From Arion vulgaris (Eukaryota; Mollusca; Gastropoda; Stylommatophora; Arionidae), in the NCBI GenBank assembly GCA_020796225.1, contig CM036774.1:25720692-25784691 (forward strand): a DNA stretch of 64,000 nucleotides, written 5' to 3'. Shown piece by piece: positions 54,814-64,000 of the stretch. Each line of letters begins with the position of its first letter. The stretch's first letter is position 1. Made by a program: the position numbers and the translations under genes. The notes under the pieces are model-generated. The model was given only the letters and a program-made list of their open reading frames with translations. It had not been told where the DNA came from and searched no databases.

Positions 54814-55310
54814 ATTTGTACGAGATTTGACTTAATAATTTGTGCATCGACACTAGAATTCTTAAATTTTGCCATAAAACAAAACTACTTGGTGCTGAAG
54901 TAAATATCAGCGCACTGGAACTTATTATTAGCTGTGAGGCCTCCTATCATGTTTGTGTGTCAGAACACATTAAACATTATAGACCCTGACTCTACAATGA
55001 CACAGAATCCATATACAAATAATACTGTGTACAGAAAGTGTTAATGCGTGAAGTCGTTGCGCTATTAAAGGTGTGTGTTCATTACTCTTCCGGATATGGA
55101 TAACGGATAACTTACTATTGTTTCTTTCTGGATTACACCAGATAATCGACTTAATGACAAGAGACCATTTTTTGTAACAGAATCATTGGTATAATGATGA
55201 TGATGATAAACTTGTTATATTCCTTGCCTTATTTCATACAGATGTGTTATACATTACTCAATATTGAAACTATATTTTATACTATGTTATTGTGATGTTA
55301 ATTTATGTAA
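54814..55310 (+). other. Presumed MAP3K2/3 3' untranslated region
   Basis: No repeat family is recognised until SINE-F at about 55312. No AATAAA is seen here, but ATTAAA variants occur at 54969 and 55064. The true polyadenylation site cannot be told from sequence alone. Confidence 0.4.
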
Positions 55311-55311
55311 A

Positions 55312-55520
55312 TAGGTGGAGCTTCTGGCCAAATGAATTTGAGCGCGGCTCCCATGTGGGAGACTCGGGTTCAATCCCGTAAGGCCAATGAGGGTTTTTAT
55401 GTCGGGGCATAAATAAAATTCTTAACCTGAACAGTTTTTTTGGTGACTACACTGGCCATGCAGACATTAAATTCTACAGACATGTTTCCCCTCCCCATCC
55501 CCCCCTGTACTACACCGTCC
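55312..55520 (+). mobile_element. SINE-F copy
   Basis: GAGACTCGGGTTCAATCCCG (B box), AATTCTTAACCTGAACAG, CCATGCAGACATTAAATTC, CCCCTGTACTACACCGTCC. Confidence 0.85.
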
Positions 55521-55679
55521 TAGAAAGCGGTATTACAGGGAGTAATGACAGTTTTAAAACAAATGTAAATAGTAAACTCAACAGCGTAGGAACAAATGAA
55601 CAAGATCTGGTCCCGTTACCAGGTCTATGCAATTATTGTTATCAGTTATATGCGGATAACAATATCATCAGATATCATC

Positions 55680-55870
55680 ATAGCACTCCAGACATGTCCA
55701 TATGTGCTCCGATCTATGCCTTAACAAACCCAGCAGCCCAACACACAAGTTCAATGTTGATTAATCAATCTTTTTGCATATTTGGTATGTCATTCTTGTT
55801 CGGCTGTACCAATATCGACACTCATCTCTCTCAATCTGGTCAGCAAGTTACAACCCTGAAACTCCTCTGT
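55680..55870 (-). mobile_element. LINE-RNH tail fragment
   Basis: The - strand shows RLREMSVDIGTAEQE, AKRLINQH and RSTYGHVWS, counterparts of [22 protein letters not shown] and [10 protein letters not shown] at 44460-44620. Confidence 0.65.
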
Positions 55871-55996
55871 TCCGAAAGACTCTCAGTGATTACATTAAGA
55901 ATGTACTTTTAGTCCATTGCAGCTCACCTAAGGCAGAAACGTCCATACCTTTCGTTGCATGCAACTATCGCTTGTTACAGAACCAAACGTCAAATA

Positions 55997-56262
55997 CAAG
56001 GTGTTCAAGATAAAAGTAGCCTGTCAAGGGAGCCAATCTGGCTAATGTTTATGAACATGAAAAGTTCAAATGTGACGTAGTATAGGTCTAGTACAAGCCT
56101 TTTTGTGCTGGTGTTTAATTATGATGAGGGAAGAGGCAATGAACAAATGTGATGTAAGGATGAGCTAGTCAGAACCGGTTTAAACAGTAAATAGATCAAA
56201 TGCATTGCTTACCTGGCAACTTTTGATTTGTCAATTGGGTTACTTTTATTTTGAACACCATG
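55997..56262. mobile_element. TA-flanked MITE with long TIRs, copy 3
   Basis: CAAGGTGTTCAAGATAAAAG ... CTTTTATTTTGAACACCATG in inverted sense, flanked by TA; shares AACCGGTTTAAAC-type interior (TCAGAACCGGTTTAAACAGT) with copy 1. Confidence 0.85.
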
Positions 56263-56349
56263 TATATAAACTGGTTGTAGGCCATTCGAACGCAAGTTAC
56301 AATATTCAGACTCGGCACAGGTCAACACACTGAGATGCCATATTTCTTT

Positions 56350-56475
56350 CTTTTTTTTTTAGATCCAGAAGCACTTGAGATTTCAGCTCTTCGACTCGGT
56401 GCCACAAACACTGTAAATCTGGAGAACCTGTGGCTTTTCTACCAGCCCGCGGAATTGAACCGCACTTACAGGGGG
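56350..56475 (-). mobile_element. SINE-C fragment
   Basis: T-run, AGATCCAGAAGCACTTGAGA, CCTGTGGCTTTTCTACCAGC, GCGGAATTGAACCGCACTTA. Confidence 0.82.
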
Positions 56476-56639
56476 CTTGAAAAACACCATCTTTGCAATA
56501 AGCTAGAGATAGGAATTTCCTATGAGTTTGACTCTCTCTCACTCTCTAGCCTGTGACGCCCCTGGTGCTTAGGACAGCAACAAATACACAACATTCTTCT
56601 CTATTCTTGACCATCTGTACTGTGTTTTAGCTGTGATTC

Positions 56640-57245
56640 ATTTATTTCAGTTCTTGTTTTACTCTTCTCTTCCAGGTCATTTTGTGTCTTTCACATATTC
56701 GTTTACACTCTGATTTCGTGACAGAGTTAGTCTTCATGCGTATCACATGTCCGATCCATCTCCAGCATCTTTTTTGAATGTTGGTGTTGTTATTCTCTTG
56801 TTGACACTGTGTAAGCAGTTCTTGGTTAGAGATATGACACTGTGTAAGCAGTTCTTGGTTAGAGATATGACACTGTGTAAGCAGTTCTTGGTTAAAGATA
56901 TGACACTGTGGAAGCAGTTCTTGGTTAGAGATATGACACTGTGTAAGCAGTTCTTGGTTAGAGATATGACACTGTGTAAGCAGTTCTTGGTTAAAGATAT
57001 GACACTGTGTAAGCAGTTCTTGGTTAAAGATATGACACTGTGTAAGCAGTTCTTGGTTAAAGATATGACACTGTGGAAGCAGTTCTTGGTTAGAGATATG
57101 ACACTGTGTAAGCAGTTCTTGGTTAGAGATATGACACTGTGTAAGCAGTTCTTGGTTAAAGATATGACACTGTGGAAGCAGTTCTTGGTTAGAGATATGA
57201 CACTGTGTAAGCTGTTCTTGTTTAGAGATAGTATTTAGCAAGAAC
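56640..57245 (-). mobile_element. LINE-10 C-terminus carrying a 33-bp array
   Basis: The - strand reads NQELLTQCHIS units, then ELLTQCQQENNNTNIQKRCW and RWIGHVIRMKTNSVTK. In related LINEs an ELL..C segment normally occurs once before RRWRWIGHV. Confidence 0.82.
56801..57230. repeat. 33-bp minisatellite, about 13 units, in frame inside LINE-10
   Basis: GACACTGTGTAAGCAGTTCT plus TGGTTAGAGATAT, with GTGG/GTGT and AGAG/AAAG variants in a patterned order. 33 is divisible by 3, so the LINE frame stays open through the array. Confidence 0.96.
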
Positions 57246-57289
57246 ACATGTAAGATACATGTCAGTACACTTGGGAGACGCTGTAGAGA

Positions 57290-58562
57290 ATGGTCCCCGG
57301 GCGTCGTCAATGCGGAGATTCCACTCGTGGATGAGCACTCCCATCCAGATGATATCATTATCTACACCGATGGCTCTGTCAGACGCGGAACCAGATCATC
57401 GTGGGCTTATTCAGCACAGCGAAATGGTCGCACACTTCATGAGGACTGCGGCTCTTTGAGACAACAACATCGAGCATGACTATGGAGATCACTGCTGCCT
57501 CCAGGACTCTGTCATGGGTGGCTGAGCAACAGGTTACCCATGCGATCATCATATCAGACTCAATGAATATGCTTCAACTGATTGAATCTGGAAGTATGCG
57601 TGTGGAATGGGTGGACAGCATTCGGAGATCACATCTCAAGAAAATGACTTGGCTGTACACACCTGGACATGCTGGAGTGCAGGGTAACGAGCGTGCAGAC
57701 TTTCTTGCAAACAATTCCCCGACTCAAACGGGCAGAAGTATGGACAGAGCCGATATCATCAATGAGGTACGCTCTCAATTATGTGACATGGGCGCGTCTC
57801 AGACACTGGAACGAGTTCGAGAATTAGGCGTTAGTGTGGACATGCCAGACAGTGTCGTCTTCGGTAGAGAGAGAAGATATAGTAATCAACTTCTCATGGG
57901 TACGGTGAGTAAATGGACTTTAGGATGGCTGCTGCAACGGAGGACAGAGCATGCATGGAATGCCCAATGTGCCGTGACGTCGATCGCATAACATAACATA
58001 ACATGTAAGATCTCAAGAGGTCACATCTCAAGGATAATGACTTGGTTGTACACACCTGGACATGCTGGAGTGCACAACAACAAATGTGCTGACTTTTCCC
58101 CAACTCAATCTGGCAGACGTGTGGACAGAGCCATCCATGTCATCAATGCGATGATGCACTCTCATTTATGTGATATGGGCAAGTCTCAAACAATGGACAG
58201 ATTGAGAGAATTAGAAGTTAAGTTTGAACATGCCAGACAGAGTTGTCTTTCTTCATGGTAGAGAGAGAATATATACTAATCAACTTCTCATGGGTACGGT
58301 CAGTAAGTGAACGTTAGGATGGCTGCTGCAGCGGAGAATGAAACACGCATGGGAATGCCCAATGTGCCATGACGTTGATCACATAACATAATGCTTAAGA
58401 TCTTTCACAGACAAGTTGTATGGAAGAGTGTGACTGTGGCACTAATAACATGACTACTGAACATCTTTTATAAAGATGCAGAGTATATGAAGAGCAGAGG
58501 AGACTGATACGACCATCACCAGTACCATTGCATGATGATGTCTTTAAAGATATTGATAGCCC
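57290..58562 (+). mobile_element. LINE-RNH: RNase H domain, partial duplication, C-terminal Cys tail
   Basis: IIYTDGSVRRG then, after a shift near 57470, MTMEITAASRTLSWVA, AIIISDSMNMLQLIESGSMR, YTPGHAGVQGNERADFLANN. These carry the Asp-Glu-Asp-Asp RNase H residues. 58010-58380 repeats the second half (YTPGHAGVHNNKCADF ...) in degraded form, followed by CDCGTNNMTTEHLL and RCRVYEEQRRLIRPS. Confidence 0.9.
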
Positions 58563-58757
58563 ACCTGCCCAGCGTGTTCATAGCACGTTGGACAACGGGT
58601 GACAAGCCTTCTGTGAGTGCGGGTTCAATTCCACAGACAGAAAAGCCACAGGTTCTCCAGATTTATTGTTTTCGTGGCATTGAACCGAAGGGTTACGATG
58701 TCCATGGCACTGAGCCGAAGAGCTGAAAAGCTCAAGTGCTTCTGGATTGGGAAAAAA
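58563..58757 (+). mobile_element. SINE-C inserted in LINE-RNH
   Basis: CCAGCGTGTTCATAGCACGT to GCTTCTGGATTGGG and A-run. ATATTGATA stands at its left edge (about 58552-58560) and again after the A-run (about 58761), where the LINE tail resumes. Confidence 0.88.
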
Positions 58758-58796
58758 AAAATATTGATAACCTGAGGTGGACCACCGAGTCCAAAT

Positions 58797-58915
58797 CTGA
58801 AGAATTGACTTCAATGCACTGGGATTTACCCCATATGGCTTGGTCCCTCTCCGCAGAAATGGTACAACACCTGTTGAGAGTATTGCACAAACTCTGTAGC
58901 TCCTGCAACACATTG
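58797..58915 (-). mobile_element. SINE-D fragment
   Basis: TCTGAAGAATTGACTTCAAT to ACTCTGTAGCTCCTGCAACA. Confidence 0.78.
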
Positions 58916-59171
58916 CTTTTTCATGTTTACACTTTCACCACCGTTTTGTTCGCGGACGCTCGTACGCTGCTGATTTGTACTTATATGTACTTGGACATAT
59001 TTTCTCAGACATGGGCCAGGAGATGCGTGCTTGTTCAGGATTTTCGGCCCTGTAATTCCTTTTCCGTATTTGCACTACCACTACCTGTGGATCTCCCCGA
59101 TCCCTGCAACAATCTTAGGGGTCAGAAAAAAATGTACTCTTGAACAGAACAGCTCCCACTGCTTTCTTTGA

Positions 59172-59390
59172 ACATATGCAGGTAGACACCATGATCAAGT
59201 TAAGCATGTAAAAGAACCCTTGGCAGCTCACCATCTTCTAAATTACATCGGGACTCGCGGTGCTACGGAGCTTGCACACTGCTGCTGAGATCATCCTGTG
59301 TAAGAAAGAGATCGGAACACACATGGTTACTCACCAAAGTGCAATGATGATGGTTCTATCAATCATGATCAAAGCAGACTGAAGATAAAA
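59172..59390 (+). mobile_element. SINE-E fragment
   Basis: TCAAGTTAAGCATGTAAAAG, GACTCGCGGTGCTACGGAGC, AGTGCAATGATGATGGTTCT. Confidence 0.8.
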
Positions 59391-60411
59391 ACATCTAATC
59401 TTGTCAAATTGTTGGTATTTAGTGAGAGCTGGATAAATTTATATTTATTGGTCAGATTTAGTCATGGGGTTGTACTTGCAGACAATGTCCACTATTATAC
59501 CAAACGCAGCGTTGCTCAAGCACTAACTCAGTAGCTCGGCAAACGAAGCCGGAAAATACCAGACCAAACATCGTGTGATTTTTGTTGGCTCAGAAACGAA
59601 GCAATTATGGTGTGACCCGTTGCAGTGAAGTTGGAACCATAGATATAAACTATACCAGACAATGATAACTAACACACAAAATAAGCTCAAGTGATCAGAA
59701 TTGTATTCGCTTCTTCGTTGCTCACCCGCTAATGAATTCAGGCTTAGTCAGGGCGCCTGGTATAGCACTTGTGACTAATTTTTATATGCAGACCTGCTTT
59801 CCTTTTCAACTGTGTCCCCCGCGATACAGGTGTGCCGTCTCCGACTTCGGAGGTACAGAATTGTTTTAAAATTGATGATATTTTCTACTCATATTAACTT
59901 CTATTGCAGCTGAGCTTTACTGATACATAGCTGGAATATTCAACTTTAAAATGTTAATATTATTGACTAAATTTGGGAACAGAGTGGATAGAACAGAGTG
60001 GATAGTAGACTGATGTCACATTTCTGTTGGCCTTTTTTTCAAACCTCGCCCACCTCCCTTATTAACTCATATTTTATGTACACCAGAGAACCTTGATAGC
60101 ATAGAGATTAGTGCACTTGTTTTGTAGGCTAGTGGTCCGGGGTCCAATTCCAGAATTGAATCAGGTTTCTCAAGTCAACCCAGCCCCAATTTAATACCAG
60201 AAAAACACTCAGAAATAGAGGAGGCCAGTGTTTATTGTTTTGGTTTGTGATGTGGCTTGTGGAAAAATTGGTGCTACCAGAACAAGTGGCTTGTCGTATT
60301 TTAAGAGTTAAGGTACTGATTTTTTTATAGCGGGTAATTTTTTTTAAATTGCATACTATATGATAGCAATATGGGCAAGCAGTGAGCACTTGTCAGTCTT
60401 GAGATTCCGCT
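59391..60411. other. Mostly unannotated flank
   Basis: Contains the dispersed CACCCGCTAATGAATTCAGG block near 59725 and one tRNA-like head near 60093 (CCTTGATAGCATAGAGATTA, GGGGTCCAATTCC). No gene recognised. Confidence 0.45.
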
Positions 60412-60540
60412 AGGATAGCTGCCGGAGCTGTGGAGTTTGTGTTTTGTGCTATACTCTCGGCAGGGGGCGCGCAATTTCTGCGGTGAGGGGCAGAGTCATA
60501 TAGGGTAAAACCCGGTGCAGGGAAGTCAAGACCATTAAAT
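60412..60540 (+). mobile_element. SINE-D fragment
   Basis: GATAGCTGCCGGAGCTGTGG to GGGTAAAACCCGGTGCAGGG. Confidence 0.8.
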
Positions 60541-60954
60541 CTTAACAAATGTTGTCTCTGTGAGTTGCTAAACTGGAACACATTATAACAACAAAACTTG
60601 TATTTTATTTTTGTATTAACAGTACAATGGGAAACAAAATTCATTGTTTTTGTTTTATGTCGAAAATTTTTATCATTTACAAAAAATCTGAAACAACATC
60701 AGTCATTATTTTTTTAAATTATGAAATATTTGTTCATGTTGAGCATTGGAGGTAACAAGTATTGCTAATGTTCATTTTGAATATTTCTCTTCTATCCCTT
60801 CTCTAAGTGACATGTTTCTTTTTCATATTCTTCAAATAATGACTTTTTTGTGACCGGGTATGTCATTTCACAGTTCTCTCCCTTTACAAGAAAGTACTAG
60901 GAGAACGTCTGATGCAAGTATAGAGCATTGGATTAAAGCTAGTAGAAGTGGCAG
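60541..60954. other. Unannotated flank
   Basis: A+T-rich; no gene or repeat family recognised. Confidence 0.4.
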
Positions 60955-61142
60955 AGTGGAGCATCTGGCAGAATGGATAAGAGCATGGGCTCCAATTCGG
61001 GAGACCTGGGTTCAATCTCCGTATGAATACCCGGTCTGGGGTATAAATAAAATTCCTAACCTAAACAGTTTTGAGGCAACTGCACTAGCCATGCGGTCAT
61101 TAAATTCAACAGGCACATATCCCCCCCTGTCCTACACTGCCC
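60955..61142 (+). mobile_element. SINE-F copy
   Basis: TCTGGCAGAATGGATAAGAG (A box) and GAGACCTGGGTTCAATCTCC (B box), then CCTAACCTAAACAG and CCCCCTGTCCTACACTG. Confidence 0.88.
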
Positions 61143-61402
61143 ATCTTCTTCTTCGTACGCTCCATATTGACCACTTGTTAACCACTCTGTGTGATTTGTA
61201 TGTAACCTGAGCCTAAGAGTGATTGTACGTTGTGTCATTTATGCACCTACAAGTAGGCCAGCACATCCGATTTCTGTTACGCTTTTTATTTACTAGGGTA
61301 GCTTCCTAGGCCCCTACCTCAGCCGCCTCTTACGACATGCCTTGAAGGTCACAGTGTTACTATTTTTGCTTCCTTAGGGCCCCGGCAACACACTGGCACA
61401 AT
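61143..61402 (-). mobile_element. SINE-A copy
   Basis: CTTCTTCTTCGTACGCTCCA to GGGCCCCGGCAACACACTGG, lying between two SINE-F segments. Confidence 0.9.
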
Positions 61403-61525
61403 CCCCAGTAAGGCCAAGTAGTTTTTTCTGTCTGGGACATAAAGAAAAATTCTAACCTGAACAGTTTTGCGCAGACTGCAAAAGCCATGTGGCCATTACC
61501 ATTAAATTCAACATTCTCCCCCATC
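61403..61525 (+). mobile_element. SINE-F fragment (head missing)
   Basis: AATCCCCAGTAAGGCCAAGT, TTCTAACCTGAACAGTTTTG, ATGTGGCCATTACCATTAAA. Confidence 0.82.
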
Positions 61526-61554
61526 CCCAAGAGATCAACAATATAAAGAAGAGT

Positions 61555-61650
61555 TGTAGGGAGCTGTAGGAGATAGCTAGAGATAGGAAGACTTGGCATG
61601 AGTTGGTTGAGGGCCTATGCCCCAATCCAGATTAAAAAGGCAGAGAGAGA
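61555..61650 (+). mobile_element. LINE-8 3' end fragment, single-copy form
   Basis: EIARDRKTWHELVEGLCPNP then stop. This is the unexpanded form of the 41-bp unit seen at 42935-43460. Confidence 0.78.
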
Positions 61651-62264
61651 GACACAAGACGATCGTCTTGCAGAGTAGCAGTTATTTCTTTATCTGAATA
61701 AGCTTCCCTAGGCATAAGTTGACATCACTTCTTCCTACCTTGGGTTTAAAGTGACAGCTCATTTTCTCTATTAGAAAATTCACTGTGAGACCAGAATATT
61801 TCTCTAAATACAAAGATAACTAAGATTATTTGTCACATGACAAAGGAAAATGTCAGCACAAAGTTGCCATCAATAATGAGAAACATTAAAAATGTTATCT
61901 TTGCTCAGTAATCATAAACAATGGAGATTGTACAACAGAAATCAGGAGATTAGCCATTGCATTTCAGAGGATAGTTAGTATGAAGAAAGAAAGCTGCGCG
62001 AGTAGACAAACAACACAATACAAATATGTATGCCTTACCTATGGTAGGGGATTGGGTTCGAGTACTGGACTTTACAGTCACCTCCGCACACATCAGAGGC
62101 AGCACACGTCTGTCATCATCGCTTGTGATGGACTGCCATTATTATTATTAGTATGAAGAAACTCTGACATGACACAACCAAAGAAACTAAAGTAACATTT
62201 TCCTGTGACAATATATGGTTGTGAAGCTTGGACCATAACAGAAGTATTTGTTTAGTATTTTTTT
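61651..62264. other. Unannotated flank
   Basis: No gene recognised; a short SINE-like segment with CATCATCGCTTGTGATGGA lies near 62120. Confidence 0.4.
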
Positions 62265-62372
62265 GTTCGCCCGCTTGAATTCAGGCATAGTCTGGACAGC
62301 ACTTAAATTAGATTGGGCCACTCGACGGGCTCGTGCACTGCTGAGATCTGCCTGTGTAAGAAAGAGATCGGA
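62265..62372. repeat. Short dispersed-repeat block next to a SINE-E scrap
   Basis: TCGCCCGCTTGAATTCAGGC, then CTCGTGCACTGCTGAGATCT and GTGTAAGAAAGAGATCGGA. Confidence 0.5.
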
Positions 62373-62409
62373 AGGGCACCTAATACGGCACCTCTGACTG
62401 ATTTTTGCG

Positions 62410-62660
62410 TGAAGGCTAGTTACACCAGGATAGAAGGCGAGAGGCAGACCCCAAAGAAATGGTTAGATGGTATAGCAGAATCTTGTCAAGAAAAGCAAAA
62501 ATAACTATCACCCAAGCCACTAGAGCAGCGCAAGATAAAAACAGAAACTACACTTGGCAACAATCCGGTAACAGTGTGACGATAACAGTAGAACAAGCCA
62601 AAAACAGAAAACCATGACACTGGGCAACAATCCGGTAACAGTGTGATGTTAAAAGAAGAA
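62410..62660 (+). mobile_element. LINE-9 3' end, with a short duplicated end
   Basis: [20 protein letters not shown] then WQQSGNSVT. CACTGGGCAACAATCCGGTA occurs again, near 62619, after a first ACTTGGCAACAATCCGGTAA near 62551. Confidence 0.78.
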
Positions 62661-63785
62661 AGAAAGTAGACCTTACGAAGAACAAAGTAATAGATCACCA
62701 GAGAAACTTGAGTGAGATTTATGATGAGGAATAACTTGATCCATGTTAGAACTTAGCAAAGTGGAGCAGTTGTAATCCTATACTCCAAATAGAACATGAG
62801 TTATGTTATGATGAAACATGTAAAAACAAAGTACTGTAGTTTTACACAAAACAATACATAGCAACATTTCAACCAAAAAGGCATTTATCAAGCAAAGGAT
62901 ACAACAGAGATGAAGAATTTCACTTTTCACTCAACACACAACATGTAGAATCAAACAAGTTCCTTCTTCTTCTTCTCTTCCACCTTTCAACAAGTTCCTA
63001 ACTGCCCCAAAATGAAAATATGTGGCTAAAAACGAATAACGAAATAAATGCAAAAAAACTAGAAGGGGAAAAAAAAAGATGAACACTACAAATCAAATAT
63101 ATATGTAATATATATACAATTAACATACACACATATAGAATATGTAGCAAGAGAGCAGACTAAGAAGCATAGGAATGTTGTACATTGAGTCCATGAGGTC
63201 GCAAGGTACCATATAAAGATATCAAACGATTCTCTAGAGCAAATCAACTTCGATCATCATGACTTGTTATGAAATTAATATCTGATGACCGAGTTATGTC
63301 GAAAATAACCCCTATATGCAAAGGTGCAGAATTTGTTTAAAAAGATACTTAGGGTAAAAGTGAAATACAAGAGAGGCAAGCCAAAGTCAGAGGTCGTCAC
63401 AGAATCACACTTGCCAATTGACCGTCATTATGGGCAAAAAAATGTCATTTATATAATAGTACACTTTGCAACAAAAGTTAGTCAATTTTAAATATGTCAA
63501 GGAGATAGCCTGGGGTTAAGAAAATGTGCCTTTATTGTTAGGTCAACACTTGTCTTTGAAAGCTGGCTAAGTACATTCAAGTATAGGAAATTGTCATTAA
63601 GTTGTTTCAAGAGTTAACATCTAATGTACAAGACAGACCAGGGGGCAGCACACTGTAAGCCATTCTTCCGGTGAACATGCAAGATACTTATTTTGAGGTT
63701 CTCAACACTTGAGTTTTCTCATCGGAGTCATCAGAACAGTATGCTTATAGCAGGTCACTTGAACTTACTTGACTTATTACTCTCC
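62661..63785. other. Unannotated right flank
   Basis: A+T-rich. No ORF over 60 codons with recognisable homology and no repeat shared with the rest of the window. Confidence 0.45.
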
Positions 63786-64000
63786 TCGCTCGTGGAGCGT
63801 AGGGCCTCAACAGTTGTTCGTCACTTTTTCATGTCTCTGACTGTTTTCTTTATGGTCTCCCAGGGTAGTTTAGCACCCTTCAGGTCCTCAAGAAGACTTT
63901 GTCTCCAGATCTGTTTAGGTTGTCCTGTTTTTCTTCCCAGGTTCCACTCAAGTGATTGTCTAGTGACACTCGACTATGTCTTCTGTAGAGTATGCCCGAC
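63786..64000 (-). mobile_element. LINE-6 3' end, cut by the window edge
   Basis: The - strand reads SSVTRQSLEWNLGRKTGQPK, then SLLEDLKGAKLPWETIKKTV and RDMKK stop. Same tail as 30475-30660. Confidence 0.82.

Noticed and set aside
56642..57358. 238-codon - strand ORF with NQELLTQCHIS repeats
   Set aside because: A LINE-10 tail with an in-frame 33-bp array, not a host gene.
61056..61238. ORFs around 60860-61240
   Set aside because: They run across SINE-F and SINE-A sequence and end in it; no conserved protein.

Overview
The window looks like an intron-rich, very repeat-rich animal genome. It carries one recognisable cellular gene and otherwise a dense mosaic of non-LTR retrotransposon (LINE) remnants, tRNA-like SINEs, small DNA transposons and minisatellites. 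The lineage cannot be fixed from the sequence. The LINE types (endonuclease-RT elements with C-terminal zinc fingers, RNase H-bearing elements) fit a lophotrochozoan, plausibly a mollusc; this is a low-confidence inference. No operons, phage genes, CRISPR arrays or rRNA genes are seen, and no convincing functional tRNA gene; the tRNA-like sequences are all SINE heads.

The cellular gene is a MAP3K2/MAP3K3 (MEKK2/3) orthologue on the + strand. Twelve exons between 7994 and 54813 join in one consistent reading frame, with matching intron phases at all 11 junctions. They encode the second half of a PB1 domain, a Ser-rich linker and a complete STE11-type kinase core. The first exon(s), with the start codon and the first half of PB1, are not in the window or are not recognisable. 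The last exon ends early by a frameshift: the expected kinase C-terminus lies intact in the +1 frame.

Layout: 1-7.9 kb, LINE pieces, a 27-bp and a 38-bp minisatellite, two hAT-like or unclassified repeats, and a LINE flanked by direct repeats of about 560-700 bp. 8-21 kb, exons A-C separated by minisatellites, SINEs and LINE 3' ends. 21-38.8 kb, a 17.7-kb intron with SINE families A-H, two hAT MITEs (one in this intron is 377 bp), an 87-bp satellite and a pile of LINE tails. 38.8-54.8 kb, exons D-L with short introns full of LINE fragments. 54.8-64 kb, 3' flank with RNase H LINE fragments, a 33-bp minisatellite and SINEs, then about 1.1 kb of unrecognised sequence and a LINE fragment at the right edge.

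The most interesting pattern is that many of the tandem arrays (periods 33, 41, 49, 88, 118 and 164 bp, probably also the 21-bp one) lie inside or against the 3' coding ends of different LINE families. Several introns also have arrays starting within about 50 bp of the 5' splice site. The family names used here (SINE-A to SINE-H, LINE-1 to LINE-10, LINE-RNH, LINE-J, family X) are labels local to this annotation, not database names.
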